Source: Nodosilinea sp. BSH.14 (GTDB lineage: Bacteria > Cyanobacteriota > Cyanobacteriia > Phormidesmidales > Phormidesmidaceae). Taken from it: DNA of 6,550 nt. The stretch lies in NCBI GenBank assembly GCA_023264315.1, contig JALQST010000032.1:8341-14890 (forward strand). The letters are read 5' to 3'. Shown in pieces: positions 1-6,110 of the stretch. A program made the translations under genes and the position numbers. Under the pieces are notes generated by a model that saw only the letters and a program-made list of their open reading frames with translations, was not told where the DNA came from and made no database searches. The number at the start of each line of letters is the position of its first letter. The first letter of the stretch is position 1.

Positions 1-852
1 GACTGGCCTAATTATGGTCAGGATCTGGGCCTGACCGCTGATCACATTCCGTCGTTGATTCAAATGGCCCAGGATGACAATCTATGGGCTTTTTTTGAGG
101 AAGATGATAGCCGTGCTGAGGAATTCGTCGCGGCGGGGCTCGATCCAGATCGGCTGGCCTGGGCACCCTTGCACGCCATTCGCACCCTGGGCCAACTGCG
201 GGCGGTGGAGGCGATCCAGGCCCTGGTGCAGGTGCTAGAACAGCGCGACTATGACTGGTGCTGGGAGGAAATTCCCCAGGCCATTGGTCTCATGGGGGTC
301 GAGGCGTTGGATCCCATCGAGGCATTGCTAGCCACGAAGCTCAACTATCACCGGAAGATCTCCTTGGTCGAGGCCATTGGCCACATTGCCAAGGCCGAGG
401 CTGACCTGCGAGATCGGTGTGTGGAGGTGCTCACCCGCCAGCTTAGCCGCTACAAAAATCATCATCGTTCCGTCAATGGAGCCCTGGTCACGGAGTTGTA
501 TTACCTCAAAGCCATCGAATCGGTGGCGGTGATAGAGGAAGCTTACCAGGCCAAAAAGGTGGATGAGATGTTTGCCGGATCCTGGCCCAGGGTACAGGTG
601 GATCTCGGCCTGAAACAGGAGTCGGACTTTACCCCCGACGAGCTATCGATTCACTACACCCTGGCCCAGCAGGCCATGATGGATAACATTCGGGCGTCCC
701 TGGATAAGGTAAAAAAGCTTCCGGCCCCAGCCCCTTTCTTGGAGTTTAAAGCCCTGGCTCCCCAGGGCAAAGCAGAGACCCTAGGGAAGAAGGCGGGCTT
801 TGGCCGTACGGCCAAGGACAACCCTAAAAAGGGCAAGAAAAAGAAAAAATAG
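1..852 (+). CDS. HEAT-repeat-like protein, 5' end outside window
   Basis: The reading frame is open from base 1 to a TAG at 850-852, giving 283 visible residues, so the true start most likely lies upstream. A TTG at 55 is in frame, but coding sequence of the same character (DWPNYGQDLGLTADHIPS) precedes it. The protein is built of alternating amphipathic helices with repeated motifs such as WAPLHAIRTLGQL and IPQAIGLMGVEALDPIEALL, typical of HEAT/PBS-lyase-like solenoids, and it recalls bacterial HEAT proteins that carry GLTxxHIPxLIxMA near the N-terminus. Such scaffolds usually bind other proteins; no catalytic motif is visible. The last ~20 residues are low-complexity and basic, ending KKGKKKKK, which may contact nucleic acid or acidic surfaces (inference). 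No signal peptide or membrane segment is seen in the visible part. The partner and pathway are unknown. Confidence 0.8.
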   Translation, partial: DWPNYGQDLGLTADHIPSLIQMAQDDNLWAFFEEDDSRAEEFVAAGLDPDRLAWAPLHAIRTLGQLRAVEAIQALVQVLEQRDYDWCWEEIPQAIGLMGVEALDPIEALLATKLNYHRKISLVEAIGHIAKAEADLRDRCVEVLTRQLSRYKNHHRSVNGALVTELYYLKAIESVAVIEEAYQAKKVDEMFAGSWPRVQVDLGLKQESDFTPDELSIHYTLAQQAMMDNIRASLDKVKKLPAPAPFLEFKALAPQGKAETLGKKAGFGRTAKDNPKKGKKKKK

Positions 853-853
853 C

Positions 854-875
854 GCCTTCAACCTGGGTAGAAGGC
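854..875 (+). terminator. Small hairpin after the HEAT-protein gene, possible weak terminator
   Basis: A perfect 6-bp inverted repeat, GCCTTC (854-859) and GAAGGC (870-875), encloses a 10-base loop one base after the stop codon. There is no T-run after it, so it is not a canonical intrinsic terminator. It could end or stabilise the upstream mRNA, or be chance. Confidence 0.3.
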
Positions 876-918
876 CCCGCTGTCCCGTCTAGCCCGGAAG
901 AGAGGTCGGTGGGCATCC

Positions 919-944
919 TAGAATGGGATTAAAGGGAGGCCGCA
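919..944 (+). promoter_or_regulatory. Ribosome binding site and possible -10 box of the kinase gene
   Basis: AGGGAGG at 933-939 is a strong Shine-Dalgarno sequence five bases before GTG 945, and it is the main reason for choosing that start. TAGAAT at 919-924 matches a -10 box at five of six positions, but no recognisable -35 lies 16-18 bases upstream and the resulting leader would be only about 14 bases. The RBS is the firmer call; the promoter is tentative. Confidence 0.45.
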
Positions 945-3047
945 GTGGCTAAGCCAGAGATCGATCTCGCCCAAAAAGCCCGGTTGCTGGAAAAAGCTGC
1001 TGTAAAATTAACCCGCCGCCCTAGCTGTCTATCTGACGGTGAGCCCCGGCTGATTGTACGGCCTAGGTTCACGGCCCCCATCCCCCGACCCATCGTTCTC
1101 CATGCCATGCCCACCCCCATCCCCGCTGGAACGACGCTCCAAAACCGTTACCGCATCCTGCAACCCTTGGGGCAGGGTGGGTTTGGCCGTACCTACCTGG
1201 CCGAAGACCTGGGCCGCTTTAACGAGCGCTGCGCCATCAAGGAGTTTGAGCCCCAGTCTGAAAATGACATGACGGAGAAATCGCTCCAGCTTTTCCAGCG
1301 GGAGGCGGCGATTCTCTACGGCATTAGCCACCCCCAAATTCCGAAATTTCAGGCCATTTTTGAGGAAGACCAGCGGCTGTTCCTCGTGCAGGACTACGTG
1401 GACGGCATCACCTACCGGGACTTGCTGAACCAGCGCCTCGGCCAAGGGCTGACCTTCTCGGAGGCGGAGGTGCGCCAGTTTTTGCAGAATATGCTGCCCG
1501 TATTGGCCCACATCCACAGTAAGGGCATCATCCATCGGGATATCAGCCCCGACCATATCATGCAGCGCCAAGCGGATCAGCTTCCCATCCTGATCGATTT
1601 TGGCGTGGTGAAGGAGGTGTTCACCCGGGTGCAAATGACCGGCCCCCCGACCCACGCTACCTCCGTGGGCAAGCTGGGCTATGCCCCCAGTGAGCAAATC
1701 CAGTCGGGCCGCGCCTACCCCAGTAGCGACCTCTATGCCCTCGCCGTCACGGCCATTGTGTTATTGACGGGCAAAGAACCCCAGGTGTTGTTCGACGATG
1801 TGAACCTGGCCTGGAACTGGCAGCCCTACGCCCCCGTTAGCCCAGGGTTGGCCCAGGTGCTGAACCGCGCCATTAACTACCGACCGGGCGATCGCTACCA
1901 GTCCGTCAGCGAGATGGCCCAGGCCTTGGGTACCACCAGTGGGATGCCCCCAACCGCCGCCCAGCGTCCGGCTCCGCCCCCCTCCCAGGTGAAGACCGTG
2001 GCCGTGGGGCGGCCGTATCAGCCCACCCAGGTGTCCCCAACGCCGACGACCTATCCCCAGCGGGTGCCCCCTGCCTTCGTGGAGGAACCAGAATCCGTCT
2101 GGGAAAACCCCTGGGCCGTGGCCCTGATTGGGGCGGTGCTGGCCCTCACGGCGGGGCTGGGTGGATGGCTGGTGGTGAGTTTGATCAACCGGCCCCCGGC
2201 CCCAACGGACACCCCCAGTCCCGAAATTACCATTGACCCGATTCAGCCGACTGCCACCCCCACCCCTACCATCCAACCCACCCCCACGGATCGCCCGGTG
2301 GAGTTCAACCAAACTCTGCGCATTGCCCCAGGGCAAAGCCGCACGGTGTCCGGTTCCCTGCGTAGTAATGAAACCGTTAACCATCAGTTTAATGGCGAGG
2401 CGGGCCAAATTTTGAACGCTCGCATTCGGGGAGAGGGTGTGCTATTAACGGTGCTGGATGCCCAGGGCAACCCCATCGACAGCAGCGCTGAACGGGTGCA
2501 AACCTGGCAGGGGGCGCTGACGTCCAGCGGGCTTCATAGCATTCAACTACGGACGGTACAAGGGCTCAGCCAAAGCAACTACACCCTAGAGGTCAGCCTA
2601 GAAGCGGCCCCAGAGCCCCCCCCAGAACCCACCCCAGAACCCACGCCCACACCGACACCCACGCCTACGCCGACACCCACGCCCGATCCCATCCCGCCTG
2701 CCCCGCTGCCCGAGCCGATTCCAGATCCAACCCCAGATCCCAGCGTCCTTGAGCAGCGCGTCCAAATCCCCACTGGGCAAACCAGCACCCAGGTGACGGG
2801 ACAGGTGAGTGCCGACCGCATTCGACGCTACGTGGTGAACGGGAGAGTAGGGCAAATCATGGCTCTGGATCTGCCTCGCGCCAATGGCCCCATCACCCTA
2901 GACGTGCGCTATCCCAACGGTAGCCTCATTCCCGATGGTTCCCGTGTCCTCACCTGGCAGGGCCAACTGCCCGCCTCCGGAGACTATCGGGTGGACGTCA
3001 AATCCCCCCGTCCCGCCGAATACACCCTGCGGATCTCGGTGAACTAG
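945..3047 (+). CDS. Membrane-anchored Ser/Thr protein kinase with two C-terminal PPC-like domains
   Basis: This 700-residue protein starts with a Hanks-type kinase domain (about residues 68-330). Visible motifs are the glycine loop GQGGFGRTY (76-84), the ATP-binding lysine in CAIKE (K99), the helix-C glutamate (E120), the catalytic loop HRDISPDHIM (197-206, base D199), DFG (218-220) and an APE-like APSE (247-250). The loop is unusual: Ser replaces the common Lys at 201, and His replaces the Mg-binding Asn at 204. A Pro-rich segment and one transmembrane helix (about 390-412) follow. Beyond it are two related beta-rich domains (about 452-551 and 602-699), both with an RVxTWQG motif and resembling PPC-like domains, joined by a Pro-Thr linker. 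By analogy with bacterial receptor kinases, the kinase should be cytoplasmic and the tail extracytoplasmic. Substrate and ligand are unknown. GTG 945 is supported by the RBS, but ATG 1107 (residue 55), just before the kinase domain, remains possible. Confidence 0.92.
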   Translation: MAKPEIDLAQKARLLEKAAVKLTRRPSCLSDGEPRLIVRPRFTAPIPRPIVLHAMPTPIPAGTTLQNRYRILQPLGQGGFGRTYLAEDLGRFNERCAIKEFEPQSENDMTEKSLQLFQREAAILYGISHPQIPKFQAIFEEDQRLFLVQDYVDGITYRDLLNQRLGQGLTFSEAEVRQFLQNMLPVLAHIHSKGIIHRDISPDHIMQRQADQLPILIDFGVVKEVFTRVQMTGPPTHATSVGKLGYAPSEQIQSGRAYPSSDLYALAVTAIVLLTGKEPQVLFDDVNLAWNWQPYAPVSPGLAQVLNRAINYRPGDRYQSVSEMAQALGTTSGMPPTAAQRPAPPPSQVKTVAVGRPYQPTQVSPTPTTYPQRVPPAFVEEPESVWENPWAVALIGAVLALTAGLGGWLVVSLINRPPAPTDTPSPEITIDPIQPTATPTPTIQPTPTDRPVEFNQTLRIAPGQSRTVSGSLRSNETVNHQFNGEAGQILNARIRGEGVLLTVLDAQGNPIDSSAERVQTWQGALTSSGLHSIQLRTVQGLSQSNYTLEVSLEAAPEPPPEPTPEPTPTPTPTPTPTPTPDPIPPAPLPEPIPDPTPDPSVLEQRVQIPTGQTSTQVTGQVSADRIRRYVVNGRVGQIMALDLPRANGPITLDVRYPNGSLIPDGSRVLTWQGQLPASGDYRVDVKSPRPAEYTLRISVN
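2613..2690 (+). repeat. Pro-Thr low-complexity repeat within the kinase gene
   Basis: Residues 557-582 consist almost entirely of Pro-Thr and Pro-Glu dipeptides and link the two C-terminal domains. At DNA level a 14-base unit, CCGACACCCACGCC, occurs at 2652-2665 and again at 2670-2683, an 18-base period. The tract is likely a rigid extended spacer, and its length is liable to vary by slippage or unequal recombination in steps that keep the frame (inference). Confidence 0.8.
3044..3047. other. Interlocked stop codons of convergent genes (shared CTAG)
   Basis: The kinase gene ends with TAG at 3045-3047 and the opposing bestrophin-like gene ends with TAG on the minus strand at 3046-3044. Both stops lie in one four-base CTAG palindrome. 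There is no intergenic DNA, so each transcript must end inside the opposite gene or overlap it antisense. Confidence 0.9.
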
Positions 3048-4003
3048 GCCCCGTCCCTCCCCTCCGATGCCTGGACGGGCTGCTGCCAAATGCCGGTACT
3101 GGGGGCGAGGGAAATCAGGTCTTCGATATTTTGGCGCATGGTTTGGCAGATGGCATCCAGGGGCAGGTCGTTGGAGTCGGTACCGAAGGGGTTTTCGATT
3201 TCCAGGCCAATGGCCTCGATGCCGAACACCGCAAAGCTAATCAGCCCCACTAGAAAGGGCGTACCCCAGCCCACGGAAGCCACCATTTGAAAGGGCAGGG
3301 CCAAGCAATACAGCATCAACAATTGCTTCAGGTGGATGGAATAGGCCAGGGGCATGGGTGTTTTCAGGATGCGCTCGCAGCCGCCCAGGGTATTCACCAA
3401 TCCATCCAGAGCCTTCAGGCAGGCCGCGAGTTGGTAGGGGTGGAGCTTGTGCTGGGCCTGCTGGGTTTGCAGATAGTCGGCCACCCAAAAGGCAATTTCC
3501 AGGGGCGGATTGTTCATGGTTTGCAGCTTGGCAAACTGCGCCTCTGAGATCAGCCCAAACAGCTCAGAATTGGGATCGTCGCCGCGCAGGTGCAGCTTCA
3601 GGGCAATGGCAAAGGCGGGCAACAGGCGAATGGCCGTCACCTTGACCTCGTGGTCGGCGGGGTCTTTTTCCTGGATGGCCACCCACATTTGGCGGGCCAG
3701 GTTGCGGGTGAGGTTCACCACACTGCCCCACAGCTTGCGCCCCTCCCAAAACCGCTCGTAGGAGGTGTTGGTGCGAAACACCAGCAGCAAACCCAGCACT
3801 AGACTGGGCACCAGGGATCCCAAAATGGGCGACGACACCTGCCAGCCCCGCTCGTGGAGCAGGTAGATTCCCAGGGCGAAGGCGGCACAAAACAGGGTGC
3901 GGGGCAATACCGCCGGAATCACCGACCCCTGCACGCTAAACAACTCCCGAAACCAAGCCCGCCCACCCTGGCGCAGCCCTTGATCGCTAGCCGATTTGAA
4001 CAC
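3044..4003 (-). CDS. Bestrophin-family anion channel protein
   Basis: The 319-residue product matches the bestrophin/UPF0187 family. It has an N-terminal FRELFSVQGSVIPAVLPRTL segment, the conserved FRTNTSYERFWEGRKLWG block (76-93), ERILKTPMPLAYSIHLKQ (210-227) and the late signature IEAIGLEIENPFG followed by TDSNDLPLD (262-283). Four hydrophobic segments are visible, at about 28-50, 58-76, 222-243 and 247-268, as expected of these pentameric channels. Bacterial members have been shown to conduct ions; eukaryotic and algal relatives carry chloride or bicarbonate. In a phototroph a role in anion or bicarbonate flux is plausible but is inference. GTG 4003 is chosen because GGGGGAG (4010-4016, minus strand) sits six bases upstream and the length fits the family. 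It is transcribed away from the methyltransferase gene and converges with the kinase gene. Confidence 0.9.
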   Translation of the reverse strand: MFKSASDQGLRQGGRAWFRELFSVQGSVIPAVLPRTLFCAAFALGIYLLHERGWQVSSPILGSLVPSLVLGLLLVFRTNTSYERFWEGRKLWGSVVNLTRNLARQMWVAIQEKDPADHEVKVTAIRLLPAFAIALKLHLRGDDPNSELFGLISEAQFAKLQTMNNPPLEIAFWVADYLQTQQAQHKLHPYQLAACLKALDGLVNTLGGCERILKTPMPLAYSIHLKQLLMLYCLALPFQMVASVGWGTPFLVGLISFAVFGIEAIGLEIENPFGTDSNDLPLDAICQTMRQNIEDLISLAPSTGIWQQPVQASEGRDGA

Positions 4004-4009
4004 TCAATT

Positions 4010-4016
4010 CTCCCCC
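4010..4016 (-). promoter_or_regulatory. Ribosome binding site of the bestrophin gene
   Basis: On the minus strand GGGGGAG is followed by six bases (AATTGA) and then GTG 4003. This spacing favours the GTG over any later start. Confidence 0.6.
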
Positions 4017-4163
4017 GCATGGCCCATCGAGTCTCAGGCCATTCTAGAACCTGTGGGCCGTGCCGCCCTTCACCCTGCCCATTACCCGGTCGGCCAGACC
4101 CAGGCCAATGGGGCTACACTCAAAGGGGAAACCCTTAACAAAACTTTACTGAATCCAACGCCC
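4017..4163. promoter_or_regulatory. Divergent regulatory region between the channel and methyltransferase genes
   Basis: With the RBS just described, this 160-base gap must hold promoters for both divergent genes. On the minus strand TAGAAT (4046-4041), inside the palindrome TTCTAGAA, is a possible -10 box for the channel gene. On the plus strand TACACT (4115-4120) is a possible -10 box for the methyltransferase gene, about 44 bases before its ATG. Neither has a convincing -35 hexamer at normal spacing, so these are weak assignments. I see no RNA gene or repeat here. Confidence 0.3.
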
Positions 4164-4817
4164 ATGCTGCTTCAGCCGGAACAACGCACCAAGCTCGATG
4201 AATCCAACGACGCCCATTTCTACGATGTGCCCCGCTTTGTCACCCATGTGGACGAGGGCTTCATCAATCGCCTTACCCACCTCTATCGCCAGCGCTTGAC
4301 CCCCAACAACCGTATTTTGGACTTGATGAGTAGCTGGGTCTCGCACCTGCCGGAGGAGATGACGTTCGACTGGGTAGAAGGTCATGGCCTCAACGCCGAA
4401 GAGCTGGCCAAAAATCTCCGGTTGAACCATTGCTTTGTGCAAAACCTCAACGAGAACCCGCATCTGCCCCTAGAGGACGAGTCCTTTGATGCGGTGCTGA
4501 ATACCGTGTCGGTGCAGTACCTTCAGCAGCCGGAGGTCGTGTTTGCCGAAATCCATCGCGTCCTAAAACCCGGTGGGGTCGCCATCATCAGCTTTTCTAA
4601 CCGGATGTTTTACCAAAAAGCCATTGCCGCATGGCGCGACGGCAGCGAATCCGACCGGGTGGAACTGGTGAAGCGCTACTTCAAATCCATCCCCGGCTTC
4701 AGCGCCCCAGAGGTGATCGCCTACGTCCCCCCCGTTCCCAGCTTTCTGCAAATGCTGGGCCTCGCCATGGCCGACCCCTTCTATACCGTCATCGCCTCCC
4801 GCTTGCCCAACCCCTAA
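4164..4817 (+). CDS. Class I SAM-dependent methyltransferase (UbiE/type-11-like), substrate unknown
   Basis: From ATG 4164 the product has 217 residues. It has the layout of a Rossmann-fold methyltransferase: a strand at NRILDLM (49-55) in the position of motif I, an acidic PLEDESFDAVLNTVSVQYL region (102-120) corresponding to motifs III/IV, and the post-motif FAEIHRVLKPGGVAIISFSN (127-146). The expected glycine-rich E/DxGxGxG of motif I is replaced by DLMSSWVSHLP, which I recall as a feature of this conserved cyanobacterial/plastid family. The frame is open upstream to a TTG at 3996, but that stretch overlaps the divergent gene's start and looks unlike the family N-terminus, so ATG 4164 is preferred although no Shine-Dalgarno sequence precedes it. 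No membrane segment or signal peptide is visible. The gene stands alone on its strand, so context gives no hint of substrate. Confidence 0.85.
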   Translation: MLLQPEQRTKLDESNDAHFYDVPRFVTHVDEGFINRLTHLYRQRLTPNNRILDLMSSWVSHLPEEMTFDWVEGHGLNAEELAKNLRLNHCFVQNLNENPHLPLEDESFDAVLNTVSVQYLQQPEVVFAEIHRVLKPGGVAIISFSNRMFYQKAIAAWRDGSESDRVELVKRYFKSIPGFSAPEVIAYVPPVPSFLQMLGLAMADPFYTVIASRLPNP

Positions 4818-4855
4818 CCCTAACCCCGTGCCCAAGAACTTTCCCCTTTCTAGCC

Positions 4856-4879
4856 CCCCTCTCCCAGGAGGGAGAGGGG
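4856..4879. terminator. G/C-rich inverted repeat between convergent genes
   Basis: CCCCTCTCCC (4856-4865) and GGGAGAGGGG (4870-4879) form a perfect 10-bp stem with the loop AGGA. It lies in the 81-base gap between the ends of the methyltransferase and persulfide dioxygenase genes, where it could slow polymerase from either side. It has no T-tract, so classical Rho-independent termination is not certain. Sequences of this type (CCCTCTCCC..GGGAGAGGG, here followed by CTGGGGGTGAGG) are common as dispersed palindromic repeats in bacterial genomes, so it may be a repeat element reused as a terminator. Confidence 0.6.
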
Positions 4880-4898
4880 CTGGGGGTGAGGTCATCCC

Positions 4899-5978
4899 CT
4901 AGTCGCGGGTGACAGGGAGATCCGACTGGTTCCACTTCAGCATTCCGCCGCGCATACTGGCCACTTCGGTGATGCCTTTTTTCTTGAGGATGACGCTGGC
5001 TTGGCCGGAGCGACGACCGGATTTGCACACCGTCACCACGGGTTGATCCGTGGCGATTTCGCTGACCCGCTGCTCCAATTCGTGGAGGGGCACCAGTTGG
5101 GCACCGTGGATGTGGCCGAGGGCGTCGTTGAATTCTTCCACGCCGCGCACGTCCAGGACATGGACTTGGGTCAGGTTTTCGGCCACCCACTGGGGTTCAA
5201 TTTCCTTGATGCCGGAGTAGGTTTGGCGCACTGGCCCCCAATCGGCAATCACGGGCATGGTGCCGTCTTCGGTGCGGCCACAGATGCAGTTGGCGGGGAT
5301 GGCGATGTCGATTTTTTTGGGGTGAGGCAGGCCCAGGTTGTCCATGTAGCCGACAAAATCGCGCTCGTCGGCCTCGCCGCCAATGCGGGGGTTGTAGAGC
5401 TTTTCTTCCTTCACGCTGGAGACGGTGCGGCCACTGTAGTCGTGGGCGGGCCAGATCAGGCAGTCATCGGGCAGACTAAAGATTTGCTCGGTGATGGACT
5501 GGTACATGATGCTGGCGTTGCCCTGCTGGAAATCGCAGCGTCCGGCACTGCGGATCAGCAAGCAGTCGCCCGTAAAGGCCATGGAGTGGTCATCTAGAAC
5601 GAAGGTGACGCAGCCGTCGGTGTGGCCGGGGGTGGCGCGAACTTCGAGACTGCGGGATCCAAATTTCACCACATCGCCGTGGTCAAGCAGCGCATCAGCC
5701 CCGCTGAGCATATCGCCATAGCGCCCGGAAAGGCCGATTTTGGAACCCGTCGCCTGCTGCATCAGCCAAGCCCCAGTAACGTGGTCGGCGTGGCAGTGGG
5801 TATCGAGGGTGTACAGCAGTTTCAGATCCAACTCTTCTAGCAAGGCCCGATCCCGCAGGTGTTGTTCAAACACGGGGTCGATCAGCACCGCTTCCTGGGT
5901 GTCGGGATCGGCCAGCAGATAGGTATAGGTGGAGGAATCGGCGTCGAACAGTTGACGGAAAATCAGCGGGGTAGTCAC
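4899..5978 (-). CDS. Persulfide dioxygenase (ETHE1-like) fused to a rhodanese domain
   Basis: The 359-residue protein joins an ETHE1-type metallo-beta-lactamase-fold domain (about 1-245) to a rhodanese domain (about 262-356). The metal motif is THCHADH (60-66), with further ligands H119 in TPGHT, D138 in TGDC and H179 in PAHDY. By analogy with ETHE1, H61, H119 and D138 should bind a single iron. Other ETHE1 signatures are HSMAFTGDCLLIRSAGRCDFQQG (131-153), LYNPRI and PANCICG. The rhodanese loop is intact: C318 in VCKSGRRSG. ETHE1 enzymes oxidise glutathione persulfide to sulfite, while rhodaneses move sulfane sulfur between thiols, so the fusion probably couples the two in cytoplasmic sulfide detoxification. 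Similar natural fusions are known (for example PRF of Burkholderia phytofirmans and, more distantly, CstB of Staphylococcus). GTG 5978 is chosen because AGGAG lies nine bases upstream. No signal peptide is seen. A generic glyoxalase II is much less likely. Confidence 0.92.
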   Translation of the reverse strand: MTTPLIFRQLFDADSSTYTYLLADPDTQEAVLIDPVFEQHLRDRALLEELDLKLLYTLDTHCHADHVTGAWLMQQATGSKIGLSGRYGDMLSGADALLDHGDVVKFGSRSLEVRATPGHTDGCVTFVLDDHSMAFTGDCLLIRSAGRCDFQQGNASIMYQSITEQIFSLPDDCLIWPAHDYSGRTVSSVKEEKLYNPRIGGEADERDFVGYMDNLGLPHPKKIDIAIPANCICGRTEDGTMPVIADWGPVRQTYSGIKEIEPQWVAENLTQVHVLDVRGVEEFNDALGHIHGAQLVPLHELEQRVSEIATDQPVVTVCKSGRRSGQASVILKKKGITEVASMRGGMLKWNQSDLPVTRD

Positions 5979-5987
5979 AGGGCAAAA

Positions 5988-5992
5988 CTCCT
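5988..5992 (-). promoter_or_regulatory. Ribosome binding site of the persulfide dioxygenase gene
   Basis: AGGAG on the minus strand lies nine bases before GTG 5978 and supports that start. Confidence 0.6.
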
Positions 5993-6023
5993 GAGTAAGC
6001 GAGGGATGGAGGACAATTTCAAT

Positions 6024-6053
6024 ATCATAGCCATTAATTTACTATATAACCAA
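6024..6053 (-). promoter_or_regulatory. Candidate promoter of the persulfide dioxygenase gene in an AT-rich island
   Basis: On the minus strand TTGGTT (6053-6048) and TATGAT (6029-6024) are separated by 18 bases. The -10 matches consensus at five of six positions and the -35 only at its TTG. The predicted leader is about 40 bases and contains the RBS. The surrounding stretch, about 6014-6068, is strikingly AT-rich compared with the rest of the window. An alternative pair, TTGAAT and TAAATT, also 18 bases apart, lies slightly upstream. Confidence 0.4.
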
Positions 6054-6110
6054 TCATTCATTCAATGGATGTCCCCCACGTGCCCAGCAATTCTCATTTT
6101 GGGTCGCCTC

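Noticed and set aside
984..1008. Internal promoter TTGCTG/TAAAAT in front of ATG 1107
   Set aside because: The spacer is only 13 bases, too short for a normal sigma-70-type promoter.
1029..1697. Long open frame on the minus strand opposite the kinase gene
   Set aside because: It shadows a strongly recognisable kinase domain on the plus strand; the translated sequence has no recognisable motif, and GC-rich DNA commonly leaves such frames open.
1761..2408. Gly/His/Arg-rich minus-strand open frame opposite the kinase linker
   Set aside because: Its composition is just the complement of Pro/Thr/Ala-rich coding DNA, and no domain is recognisable.
3996..4163. Upstream extension of the methyltransferase to a TTG at 3996
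   Set aside because: It would overlap the start of the divergent channel gene and adds sequence unlike the family N-terminus, while MLLQPEQRTKLD fits it.
4811..4827. Telomere-like CCCTAA repeat
   Set aside because: Only about two units, inside a bacterial coding end; coincidental low complexity or part of a dispersed repeat, not a telomere.
5001..5597. 198-residue plus-strand open frame opposite the persulfide dioxygenase gene
   Set aside because: The minus strand encodes a full set of ETHE1 and rhodanese motifs here; the plus frame is a low-information shadow.
6014..6068. SqrR-type operator (ATTC-N8-GAAT)
   Set aside because: ATTC words are present, but no GAAT lies at the required spacing on the same strand.
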